The notes under the pieces are model-generated. The model ran no database searches. It saw nothing but the letters and a program-made list of their open reading frames with translations, and had not been told where the DNA came from. Shown here piece by piece: positions 56,507 through 64,000 of a DNA stretch of 64,000 nucleotides (positions are counted from its first letter, which is position 1; each line of letters opens with the position of its first letter). The stretch comes from Sporosarcina ureae (GTDB lineage: Bacteria; Bacillota; Bacilli; Bacillales_A; Planococcaceae): assembly GCF_002101375.1 (NCBI RefSeq), contig NZ_CP015207.1, positions 806,001-870,000 on the forward strand, given 5' to 3'. The translations under genes and the position numbers were made by a program.

Positions 56507-58047
56507 CATTTTACATATCTTCTAGCTGAAACATATTCTGATTTATACGGTTCCGCAGTCATCGGGATGATCTCTACAGTACGTTTAGGATTAGGTGCGT
56601 GAATCATTTGACCGTTCCCTGCGTACATCGCTACATGATGTATAGTTCCTTTACCTTTATTATAGGCAAAGAACAGTAAGTCACCCGGTTGTAAATCTTT
56701 CTTCTGTATCAATGTTCCATTTAGTGCTTGCACGGATGCATCACGTGGTATATCAATACCATGCTGACGATAGACAGAGTAAGTGAATCCAGAGCAATCC
56801 AAGCCAAATCCTGAAGTTCCTGCCCATAGATACGTTAATCCATTAAATAGCTTGGCTGTTTCCATGATTTGCTGTGTGGTAGGCTTTGGCATGACTCCAT
56901 CCGCCCCTACTATCTTCACTGCACTTCTATCAACGTACTTCACCCCGTCAGCAGGTGTCTGGACAGCAAGTTTATTATCCATGATATCAATAATAGGCAA
57001 TATCGTGTTGAAGCTGATGGAACGAAAAGGTTGCTTGCCATTTTCATCAATTGTAAGTGCGGCTGATTTCGTCGTTACCATGGCTGTGTCGCATGTTGCA
57101 TAGTTAGGGTATACTGTCGTTAAATGATTTTTCAGCATCCATCCCGGGTAACCTGCTGCGTTTTTAGGAGAGCTTTGATCTATTACTGCCACTTGAACCC
57201 AGTCACCTTTTGTCTGCAGGACTTTTACTGTTTGACCATATAGTGCTTGAGTTTCTAATTTACCTACTAACCATTGTTTTTCACGCAAACTCATCGCAGC
57301 AACCCACTTCGTAATATCAGGCAATTTGTTTGTGGCATAAGCATCCACTGTTCGCGATTTTCCTGGCTCTTTCCAAAGTGTTGTAACAGGAACATTAACA
57401 GTTTGCACTGGTGTGTTATTCGGCTTATAACAAGCAGATTGCTCTCTAAAGTCAGGCTCAAGAATTCGTGCAAGAAATACTGCAAAGTGTCCACGTGTTA
57501 ATGTTTGATTGGGCTTAAATGTGTTATCTAAATAGCCTGTTGTAATGGCATTTACAGATAACTTTTGTATGTCAGATAAACCCCAGTACGTTGCAGGCAC
57601 GTCACGGAATCGATACGTGGATTTGCCTGTCAGATCGAATGCGCGAACGAATACCGCTGCCATTTGCCCACGTTTCAAATTGCCATACGGTTGAAATTCA
57701 TTTTTCTCGTTACCCATAAAAATACCTTCATCGACCATGGTGGCGATGAGTGCGTAATGCGGATGGGACAGCTTTACGTCTGACAGATTTGCATCAGGTC
57801 TATTATCTACCGAGATTTTCAGTGCGCGTTGGATCATTCCTGAAGCTTCGAGGCGTGTGATCGGTTCGTTTACACGGTATTTGGCAGTTGGTTTTTCTAT
57901 GATGATATCTTTTTCAACTAGATATCGTATTTCATCAGCGGCTGAGTGCTGAGGAAGTACGTCTTGGAAGACGGCGGCAAGTGAGTTAGTCGGTATTGCA
58001 AATAGGACTAGCATCGTCGTTAGCACTAATGCACATATCTGTTTCAA
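56506..58047 (-). CDS. S-layer-homology plus NlpC/P60 cell-wall endopeptidase
   Basis: 513 residues. Signal peptide (1-24), three SLH repeats (about 26-205: FQDVLPQHSAADEIRYLVEKDII, LSHPHYALIATMVDEGIF, YRFRDVPATYWGLSDIQKL), an SH3-like middle and a C-terminal NlpC/P60 domain from about 395. Catalytic Cys418 (LDCSGF), His at about 470-471 (IHHVAMY). Expected gamma-D-glutamyl-diamino acid endopeptidase at the cell surface, anchored by SLH domains to the wall polymer. TTG start with GGAAGTG. Monocistronic. Confidence 0.9.
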   Translation of the reverse strand: MKQICALVLTTMLVLFAIPTNSLAAVFQDVLPQHSAADEIRYLVEKDIIIEKPTAKYRVNEPITRLEASGMIQRALKISVDNRPDANLSDVKLSHPHYALIATMVDEGIFMGNEKNEFQPYGNLKRGQMAAVFVRAFDLTGKSTYRFRDVPATYWGLSDIQKLSVNAITTGYLDNTFKPNQTLTRGHFAVFLARILEPDFREQSACYKPNNTPVQTVNVPVTTLWKEPGKSRTVDAYATNKLPDITKWVAAMSLREKQWLVGKLETQALYGQTVKVLQTKGDWVQVAVIDQSSPKNAAGYPGWMLKNHLTTVYPNYATCDTAMVTTKSAALTIDENGKQPFRSISFNTILPIIDIMDNKLAVQTPADGVKYVDRSAVKIVGADGVMPKPTTQQIMETAKLFNGLTYLWAGTSGFGLDCSGFTYSVYRQHGIDIPRDASVQALNGTLIQKKDLQPGDLLFFAYNKGKGTIHHVAMYAGNGQMIHAPNPKRTVEIIPMTAEPYKSEYVSARRYVK

Positions 58048-58472
58048 GTTTAGGACACTTCCATTCTCTTAGGTTGTTTTGCCTTAACTATACCTGAGCA
58101 ATAATTCTTTGTATAGAAAGAATTCAAAAAAAGGCGATAGCTTTCTTTTAAAAAACTGTAAGAATAAGTGTAATGGAGAAGTGTAGCCGGTAAGGGGCTG
58201 TGAGTTACCATTCCAAGATGACGCTTTCCCAAGAGTGTGGCTTGATCCTTCTCGTCCGCTCTGTTCTACACTCCCTACGAAGCGTGTGGTTATTACGGTT
58301 TGTCGTTCATTGAATGTTGGATGGTAATTAATTTAGTACTTGAGTTTACACCCGACCTAAACTCGAACTTAAACCTATGTAAAAAAGAGATCTCCCTTGA
58401 AGTTTTTAGACTTCAGGGAGATCTTTTGTTAATTGAATAGCAGTTCGCAGACTACTTTAATTCATATTGTTA
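58048..58472. other. 425-bp intergenic region between argD and the NlpC gene
   Basis: No gene is convincing. The promoter of the NlpC gene must lie in 58048-58150 on the minus strand. The segment 58200-58320 is slightly GC-richer and contains TGACGCTTTCCC, which recalls the GGACGCTTTCC of the 7.2-kb element, but the rest does not match. The argD terminator is at 58384-58427. Confidence 0.45.
58384..58427 (-). terminator. Terminator of the argCJBD operon
   Basis: On the minus strand AAGATCTCCCTGAAGT..ACTTCAAGGGAGATCT followed by six T, 45 nt past argD. Confidence 0.92.
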
Positions 58473-59603
58473 TTACGTTAATATTTTCTTTAAAATCGCT
58501 ACCGCTTGGTCGATTTCTTCTTTTGAAACTGTCAGTGGTGGTAACAGACGGATAACATTCGTTCCAGCAGGTACTAGGAGCAAGCCTTGTTTTTCGGCCT
58601 CTTGGATGTATGAACCAACCTCATTATTTGAATGAATTCCAACTAGTAATCCATTACCGCGAATTGAATATTTATCTTTAGGTAATTCTGATTGGAGTTG
58701 TTGCTTCAGATACGTAGACTTTTCTTGTACATCCTTTAAGAAAGCAGGATCAAACACATGATCAACTACTGTTTGGGCAACTGAGACCGCTAATGGATTT
58801 CCGCCAAATGTTGTACCGTGTGTGCCGGGTCCGAATGTATTGAATAACTCTTCGCTAGCTAGCAATGCTCCAATCGGGAACCCGCCACCAAGACCTTTAG
58901 CAAGTGATACGATATTTGGTTTTAGTGCAGTCTGCTCGTAGGCATAGCGAGTTCCTGTACGTCCAATGCCTGTCTGTACTTCGTCGATAATGAGAAGAAT
59001 ATTGTGTTCATTACATGCAGCCATAACTGCTTCAGCGAAAGCGGGTTCAATGGAGTTGACTCCACCTTCCGCCTGGATGACTTCTAACATGATGGCAGCG
59101 ACATGATCGTTCGTCGCTTGTTTCAAAGCCTCAACATCATTAAATGGCAAGGCTTCAAAACTTTCTAGCATCGGACCGAACCCTTTTTGGATTTTATCCT
59201 GACCGGTAGCGGCCATTGCGCCAAAGGTCCGCCCGTGAAATGACTGTTTGAACGATAAGATATGATGTTTTCCTGTATGTTTACGTGCTAGTTTAATTGC
59301 AGCTTCATTCGCTTCGGCTCCACTGTTACAAAATAACGCATACGACAAATCCGTATTTCTTGTCAATGATTCAGCAAGTTTTTCTTGTTCTGGACTTTCG
59401 AATAAATTTGAAATATGCCATAGCTTTTCGCTTTGTTCTTGCAATGCTTTAACGATCGCGGGATGAGCATGTCCTAAACTGACGACTGCGATACCGCTAG
59501 TAAAGTCTAAGTAGTCCTTCCCTTTATCGTCTGTCACTACGGTACCTTGGCCTTTAACGAGATGCACCGCACGTCTTGCATAGTTATTGAATAAATACGT
59601 CAC
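58473..59603 (-). CDS. argD: Acetylornithine aminotransferase
   Basis: 376 residues, PLP-dependent class III aminotransferase. PLP-lysine in SLAKGLGGGFPIGALL, Asp in LIIDEVQTGIGRTGT, and the NSGAEANEAAIKLARK phosphate-binding segment. Start overlaps the argB stop by 4 nt. Last gene before the terminator; carA/B and argF, which follow in B. subtilis, are absent here. Confidence 0.96.
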   Translation of the reverse strand: MTYLFNNYARRAVHLVKGQGTVVTDDKGKDYLDFTSGIAVVSLGHAHPAIVKALQEQSEKLWHISNLFESPEQEKLAESLTRNTDLSYALFCNSGAEANEAAIKLARKHTGKHHILSFKQSFHGRTFGAMAATGQDKIQKGFGPMLESFEALPFNDVEALKQATNDHVAAIMLEVIQAEGGVNSIEPAFAEAVMAACNEHNILLIIDEVQTGIGRTGTRYAYEQTALKPNIVSLAKGLGGGFPIGALLASEELFNTFGPGTHGTTFGGNPLAVSVAQTVVDHVFDPAFLKDVQEKSTYLKQQLQSELPKDKYSIRGNGLLVGIHSNNEVGSYIQEAEKQGLLLVPAGTNVIRLLPPLTVSKEEIDQAVAILKKILT

Positions 59604-60379
59604 ACAATTGCCTCCTCATTGGTAATGACCGTTCCTTTTAGTTTTTGACAGACAATCTGTACAGAGGGAATCCCCGCTTCTAGACAATCGATGGCCGCCA
59701 TTACTTTCGGAATCATTCCTCCGTAGATATCATCTGTTTTAATCCAGCTATAAATAGCTTGGGGTCCCGCTTCCGCTTGGGGCTGATCTTGAATCCTGAT
59801 TCCAGATGTATCTGTCACTAATAATAAACTTTCTGCCTTCACAGCTAATGCAATTCGACTCGCGACTGTATCCGCATTAACGTTCAATGGTTCTCCAGAT
59901 GCGGTTGCACCAATACAAGAAATAACAGGAATAATTCCGGCATCTAGTAGCGCATCCAGGACTTCTGTTTTAACTGTTTTTATTTCTCCCACATAACCAT
60001 ACGTTTCAAAGTCAAGTACATCACATGTAAATAAGTTCGCATCGAATCCACTTAATCCAATCGCCTTGATTCCTTCATGATTAAAGCGATGTACGAGCGT
60101 TGGATTTACTTGACCAATCATGATCGACTGGATGATACCAATTGCTTCAGCAGACGTAACACGGAATCCTTTAACTACAGTCGAAGTGACGTCTTGATTT
60201 TCAAGCTCTTGATTAATATTCGGGCCTCCGCCATGAACAATAATTACTTGAACACCATCTTGCTGTAACTTTTTCACACCTTGAAAAAAATTATCACCTA
60301 ACTCGTCTAGCATACTGCCACCTAGTTTAATAACCTGTCGTTTACGTGCGGTATGTTGCGTTGATTTGGACGTAGTCAT
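59600..60379 (-). CDS. argB: Acetylglutamate kinase
   Basis: 259 residues of the amino acid kinase family. VIKLGGSMLDELG at the N-terminus, the IVHGGGPNIN phosphate-binding motif and NVNADTVASRIALAVKA. The first 13 residues are a polar tail (MTTSKSTQHTARK), typical of a coupling start. It overlaps the argJ 3' end by 38 nt from this ATG. Confidence 0.95.
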   Translation of the reverse strand: MTTSKSTQHTARKRQVIKLGGSMLDELGDNFFQGVKKLQQDGVQVIIVHGGGPNINQELENQDVTSTVVKGFRVTSAEAIGIIQSIMIGQVNPTLVHRFNHEGIKAIGLSGFDANLFTCDVLDFETYGYVGEIKTVKTEVLDALLDAGIIPVISCIGATASGEPLNVNADTVASRIALAVKAESLLLVTDTSGIRIQDQPQAEAGPQAIYSWIKTDDIYGGMIPKVMAAIDCLEAGIPSVQIVCQKLKGTVITNEEAIV

Positions 60380-61565
60380 AAGTAAGATCGCACCCCCATG
60401 CCATTCCTTGACCAGCTCCCTGGTTTAATTCTATTGCGAATTTCACTTCATGTTGTTTTAGGTAGATCAACAGTTTTTCTTCTGAAAACGGAATGGGTTC
60501 CCCGCCTTCTACTACTACTGTGTCGCCGATATAGATTTTGATATCTTCAGGATCTATTGTGGCGCCGCTATATCCGACTGCCGCAATAATTCTCCCCCAA
60601 TTGGCGTCACAGCCAAATACTGCCGTCTTGACAAGTGGTGAGCCGACAACAGATTTCGCAATTTGACGCGCTTGTTCATCCGAAACTGCACCTGTAACTT
60701 TCGCTTCGATTAATTTAGTAGCACCTTCTCCGTCTTTAGCGATCATTTTTGCCAAATCACGTGACACAGCATGCAATGCATCGACGAAAGATTGCCATTC
60801 GGGATGATCTGGAGTTAATGAATGGTTACCCGCAAGTCCGTTTGCCATAACGAGTACCATATCATTCGTTGATGTATCTCCATCTACCGTAATGGAGTTG
60901 AATGTTACATCCGTAATTTCTTTTAGTGCGGTTTGTAAATGTTCAGACTCGATATTGGCATCGGTTGTAATGAAGCCCAGCATCGTCGCCATATTCGGTT
61001 CAATCATTCCGGAACCTTTTGCAACACCCGCTACTACTATTTCACGATCATCAATCACCGTTGCATATGCAGTATTTTTCGTTACGGTATCTGTTGTTAA
61101 AATTGCTTGGGAAAACTGAATGGATCCTTCCAATGTATCTATCGGTTGTAACTTTTCAATACCCGATAGTAAAGGTCCCATATTCATTTGTTCGCCGATC
61201 ACACCTGTTGAGGCAATTCCAACAAGATTGGAATCGATTCCTAAGTGCTCTGCAGTTTTTTGCTGCATAGTCATTGCATCTTGCATGCCTTGCTTTCCTG
61301 TACATGCATTTGCGTTACCAGAGTTAATGACGATCGCCTGCATTTTTTGCGTTTCATAAACTACTTTTTTTGTGACTTGAAGTGGAGCTGCTTGGATTAC
61401 ATTCGTTGTGAAGACACCCGCAACACTCGCTGGCACTTCGCTAACTAATAGAGCCAAATCATTTTTCTTATGTTTTAGCCCACAGTGAATGCCGACTGCC
61501 TTGAACCCTTTTGGTGAGATAATATTTTTACGCGAGATGCGCTTCATACTTTCGATAGTTTCCAT
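60342..61565 (-). CDS. argJ: Bifunctional glutamate N-acetyltransferase / ornithine acetyltransferase
   Basis: 407 residues. The autocleavage nucleophile Thr in EPNMATMLGFITTDA is present, and SGNANACTGKQG, TVDGDTSTNDM and CDANWGRIIAA signatures. It recycles the acetyl group and starts the pathway, so argA is not required. Start ATG has GGGGAG upstream; the junction to argC is close. Confidence 0.96.
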   Translation of the reverse strand: METIESMKRISRKNIISPKGFKAVGIHCGLKHKKNDLALLVSEVPASVAGVFTTNVIQAAPLQVTKKVVYETQKMQAIVINSGNANACTGKQGMQDAMTMQQKTAEHLGIDSNLVGIASTGVIGEQMNMGPLLSGIEKLQPIDTLEGSIQFSQAILTTDTVTKNTAYATVIDDREIVVAGVAKGSGMIEPNMATMLGFITTDANIESEHLQTALKEITDVTFNSITVDGDTSTNDMVLVMANGLAGNHSLTPDHPEWQSFVDALHAVSRDLAKMIAKDGEGATKLIEAKVTGAVSDEQARQIAKSVVGSPLVKTAVFGCDANWGRIIAAVGYSGATIDPEDIKIYIGDTVVVEGGEPIPFSEEKLLIYLKQHEVKFAIELNQGAGQGMAWGCDLTYDYVQINATYRT

Positions 61566-61604
61566 AGTAGTGCTCCCCTCAATTCTTGTGTTCCAATTAA
61601 TAGT

Positions 61605-62639
61605 TTAAATCCATAATGGAATGATATCGATTCCCGTTTTTTCATTTAGACCATATTGGATATTCATATTTTGTATAGCTTGTCCTGCGGCCCCTTTCAC
61701 CACATTATCAATGACTGCTATAATCGTTGCTTGATTTGTTCGTGGATCTACTTTGACATGTATATCGCAATAATTAGAGCCATATACCTGTTTTGTACTG
61801 ATTCTTTGCACATCTGTCAAAATCCGAACAAACGGACTGTCTTTATATGTTTCTTGCAAGCAATTTATCAGCTGTTCTTGCGTTACTTGTCCATTTACTT
61901 TCGCATAGCTCGTCGTCATGATACCTCTTGTCATGGGAACCAGATGCGTAGTGAACGTAATGGGTTCAGGCTGATCAGCAAATGCATTCATTGCTTGTTC
62001 AATTTCTGGTATATGCTGATGCTGATGAATCTTATATATAGAGAAATTTTCATTCGTTTCACTGAAATGAGTCGCCTGGCTCGGCTTATTGCCTGCACCA
62101 GATACACCACTTTTTGCATCGATAATTAATCGGCTACCGTCAATCAGTTTATTTTTCAATAACGGAAGTAAAGATAGTAGAACTGCTGTCGGGTAACACC
62201 CTGGATTCGCAATGATTTCCGCATCAGCAATATGCTGCTTATTCCATTCAGGGAGTCCATATACACTTTTCTCCAAGTGTTCAAGTGGCGGTGCATCTTT
62301 TTGATACCACTGTTCAAAAGTTGCTTGATCTTTCAGTCTAAAATCTCCCGAGAGGTCAATTAATTTAGCACCTGCGCCTACTAATGAAGGTAGTAATTTA
62401 GTGGTAACGCCAGCCGGTGTACTGAAAAACACTGTATCCAACTTGCTAATATGTTCAGGTTCTATAGCCTTCATCGGCTGATCGTGAATATTCACGAGAT
62501 GTGGATACTTTTGGGAAAAGACCGCCCCCACTTCTGAGGAAGTGTATAAATCAATCTGTTCAATTTCCGGATGGTTTTGTAGTAACCGTATCAATTCTAG
62601 GCCACCATATCCAGACGCTCCTACGATTCCAACCTTCAA
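61605..62639 (-). CDS. argC: N-acetyl-gamma-glutamyl-phosphate reductase
   Basis: About 344 residues. GASGYGGLELIRLLQNHPE NADP loop, catalytic Cys in NPGCYPTAVLLSLLPL, and the GVSGAGNK segment. The frame is open upstream to 62669, which would place the start inside the promoter. ATG 62645 directly abuts AGAGGTG, so TTG 62639 (6-nt spacing, giving the usual MKVGIVGASGYGG N-terminus) is my choice. First gene of the operon. Confidence 0.95.
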   Translation of the reverse strand: MKVGIVGASGYGGLELIRLLQNHPEIEQIDLYTSSEVGAVFSQKYPHLVNIHDQPMKAIEPEHISKLDTVFFSTPAGVTTKLLPSLVGAGAKLIDLSGDFRLKDQATFEQWYQKDAPPLEHLEKSVYGLPEWNKQHIADAEIIANPGCYPTAVLLSLLPLLKNKLIDGSRLIIDAKSGVSGAGNKPSQATHFSETNENFSIYKIHQHQHIPEIEQAMNAFADQPEPITFTTHLVPMTRGIMTTSYAKVNGQVTQEQLINCLQETYKDSPFVRILTDVQRISTKQVYGSNYCDIHVKVDPRTNQATIIAVIDNVVKGAAGQAIQNMNIQYGLNEKTGIDIIPLWI

Positions 62640-62668
62640 CGCCATCACCTCTTTATTCATTAAACACA

Positions 62669-62697
62669 AGTATACGTATGTATAATTATAAAGTCAA
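62669..62697 (-). promoter_or_regulatory. Promoter of the argCJBD operon
   Basis: On the minus strand TTGACT (62692-62697) and TATACT (62669-62674), exactly 17 nt apart, about 30 bp before the argC start. Confidence 0.82.
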
Positions 62698-62698
62698 C

Positions 62699-62712
62699 TG
62701 TATTTTTATTTA
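62699..62712 (-). promoter_or_regulatory. Putative ARG box upstream of argC
   Basis: The minus strand reads TAAATAAAAATACA, two mismatches from TGAATAAAAATTCA, just upstream of the -35 box. It is the same kind of site as before argG, so AhrC/ArgR could repress both. Confidence 0.55.
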
Positions 62713-62852
62713 TTAACAGTCAATTTATAAATTCTCTTTCTGTTCTTATTAAAAAGGGCTTATAGAAATGCTATAACTTCCCCTTCACTATATGTTATTA
62801 TTATGGAGGGTATAATATGATCAAATGAAGAATAAACTTTCAGGAGGCTATT

Positions 62853-63632
62853 ATGGTAGATTTATTAAAACTATCCGGTAAAAACATTGTGATTATGGGT
62901 GTTGCAAATGAACGTAGTATTGGTTGGGGAGTAGCAAAAGCATTATTCTCAGTCGGTGCGAATGTCATTTTCACATACCGTAAAGATCGCTCTCGTGATA
63001 AATTAGAAAAAGCATTAGCTAAAAGTGAATTTACAGCCACACAAATTGTACAATGTGATGTAAATAGTGATGAAAGTATCGAGCAGGCTTTCAAAGCGAT
63101 TGGCGAGCATGTTGGTGTTATTCATGGAGTAGTCCACTCCATCGCATTTGCACATCAACAAGATTTGCATAATCCTTTCGTGGAAACGACTCGTGAAGGA
63201 TATGCATTCGCACAAGATTCCAGTGCATATTCATTGGTGGCAGCAGCACGTGAAGCCCGTCATTACATGACAGAAGGTGGAGCGATTATTACGATGAGTT
63301 ATTTAGGAGCAGAACGAGTTCTTGAAGGCTATAATGTAATGGGTGTTGCAAAAGCAGCTCTTGAAGCTTCTGTACGCTACTTGGCATCAGAGCTAGGTGA
63401 AAAAAATATTCGCGTCAACGCGATTTCTGCCGGTGCGGTTCGAACATTGTCCGCAAAGGGTGTTCCTTCCTTTAATACAATCCTCAGTCAAATTGAGGAA
63501 CGTGCGCCATTAAAACGTAACGTCATGCCTGAAGAAGTCTCGGATATGACGGTGGCGATGCTAAGTAATTTATCGAGTGGTGTGACAGGTGAAGTCATCT
63601 ATGTAGATGCCGGCTACCACATTATGGGATAA
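62853..63632 (+). CDS. fabI: Enoyl-ACP reductase (NADH), FabI
   Basis: 259 residues of the short-chain dehydrogenase fold, type II fatty acid synthesis. GVANERSIGWGVAKAL cofactor motif, and the FabI catalytic pair in the Tyr-x(6)-Lys spacing, YNVMGVAKA, with SYLGAERVLEGY before it. ATG 62853 with TCAGGAGG. Divergent from argC. Triclosan-type inhibitors act on this enzyme in other species. Confidence 0.95.
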   Translation: MVDLLKLSGKNIVIMGVANERSIGWGVAKALFSVGANVIFTYRKDRSRDKLEKALAKSEFTATQIVQCDVNSDESIEQAFKAIGEHVGVIHGVVHSIAFAHQQDLHNPFVETTREGYAFAQDSSAYSLVAAAREARHYMTEGGAIITMSYLGAERVLEGYNVMGVAKAALEASVRYLASELGEKNIRVNAISAGAVRTLSAKGVPSFNTILSQIEERAPLKRNVMPEEVSDMTVAMLSNLSSGVTGEVIYVDAGYHIMG

Positions 63633-63639
63633 TCTTATG

Positions 63640-63668
63640 AAGGATTCTCTTAGGAGAATCCTTTTTCA
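63640..63668 (+). terminator. Terminator of fabI
   Basis: Hairpin AAGGATTCTC / GAGAATCCTT followed by TTT; short but well placed. Confidence 0.85.
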
Positions 63669-63743
63669 TGGGCACTTTCCATTAACATGCAATTAATTAT
63701 CGAAATACATACACTTTTCAAAGTACCTCAGGAGGAATTCCAA

Positions 63744-64000
63744 ATGAATAGATTTACAAAACTCGATACGTTCAAACTAGGGCTGACGATGTTTGCCCTC
63801 TTTTTCGGTGCAGGAAATATGATTTTTCCACCACTACTTGGTCAACTAGCAGGAACGCAAACATGGATTACGCTGGCTGGTTTTTTAATAACGGGAGTGG
63901 GTCTTCCCTATCTTGGCATAATTGCAGTAACTATGAGCGGTAATCAATTAAGCGATTTAGCCGGAAGAGCATCACCTTTATTCGCTATGATATTTCCATT
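63744..64000 (+). CDS. brnQ: Branched-chain amino acid transporter BrnQ-like (3' end outside window)
   Basis: First 85 residues of a LIVCS-family transporter, running off the window. ATG 63744 has CAGGAGG upstream. The N-terminal MNRFTKLDTFKLGLTMFALFFGAGNMIFPPLLGQ segment (given in part) is the hallmark first helix, followed by a second helix (TWITLAGFLITGVGLPYLGIIA). It would bring Leu, Ile or Val into the cell with sodium or protons. No T-box seen before it. Confidence 0.88.
   Translation, partial: MNRFTKLDTFKLGLTMFALFFGAGNMIFPPLLGQLAGTQTWITLAGFLITGVGLPYLGIIAVTMSGNQLSDLAGRASPLFAMIFP

Noticed and set aside
58200..58320. Segment with TGACGCTTTCCC as a possible second copy of the 7.2-kb element
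   Set aside because: Only the GACGCTTTCC core matches; the inverted ends and the CCCGCGGG stem are missing.
62645..62669. argC start at ATG 62645 or further upstream at 62669
   Set aside because: 62669 lies in the -10 box, and ATG 62645 directly abuts AGAGGTG. TTG 62639 has proper spacing and gives the family N-terminus.
1..64000. CRISPR arrays, tRNA/rRNA genes, insertion sequences, prophage and defence systems
   Set aside because: No regularly spaced repeats, transposase or integrase motifs, phage modules, or tRNA/rRNA-like sequences were seen. The T-box and riboswitch leaders account for the structured non-coding segments.

Overview
The window looks like chromosomal DNA of a low-GC, endospore-forming Gram-positive bacterium. 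The Planococcaceae (a Sporosarcina-like organism) are the best guess. Evidence: strong AGGAGG-type ribosome binding sites with many TTG/GTG starts, Bacillales-type S-box, T-box, RFN and cobalamin leaders, an AbrB-type regulator, a YaaH/SleL-like spore hydrolase, a CotF-family coat protein, and a GC-rich hairpin element of a kind I recall as dispersed in that family. Genus-level assignment is inference. No rRNA, tRNA, CRISPR array, prophage or insertion sequence was seen.

Layout. 0-4 kb: a SCO-type copper chaperone (cut by the window edge), small membrane proteins, rlmN and a cyclic-2,3-diphosphoglycerate-synthetase-like GTPase. 4-12 kb: a histidine operon on the minus strand (hisZ-G-D-B-[gap]-A-F-IE-C) with a divergent PHP-type histidinol phosphatase; hisH is absent and a 90-bp GC-rich hairpin element lies where it would be expected. 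12-24 kb: a DUF218 protein, argG (without argH), NADP-type gdhA, spore genes, metA under an S-box, abrB/abh, a thioredoxin and serA under a T-box. 24-36 kb: HAD and RNA phosphodiesterase genes, a chemoreceptor, an acyl-CoA dehydrogenase overlapping ypsA, an isochorismatase, malate synthase G and metE under a cobalamin riboswitch. 36-40 kb: the ribD-E-BA-H operon under an FMN riboswitch. 40-43 kb: a three-gene cluster (M20 deacylase, GNAT, enolase-superfamily racemase) that fits the known N-succinylamino-acid racemase pathway converting D- to L-amino acids. 43-48 kb: ctaB, then a compatible-solute ABC transporter whose ATPase is frameshifted, and a frameshifted cobT. 49.0-50.2 kb: an unusual run of single-base indels hits four consecutive small loci (ferritin, CWC cysteine-rich protein, small membrane protein, DUF697 GTPase). 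51-58 kb: a DUF420 protein, LysR/EamA pair, second chemoreceptor, a broken universal-stress-protein gene, a lipoprotein and an SLH-NlpC/P60 wall hydrolase. 58-64 kb: argC-J-B-D with putative ARG boxes, fabI and the start of a brnQ-like transporter.

The window is dominated by anabolism: His, Arg, Ser, Met, Glu and riboflavin routes, most with a visible cis-regulatory RNA or operator. The items most worth a second look are the missing hisH and the element in its place, the dense indel cluster (real decay or local consensus error), the transporter ATPase whose frame break falls exactly on an A-AAU-UUU slippery heptamer, the intact racemase cluster, and the bacterial cDPG-synthetase-like GTPase.
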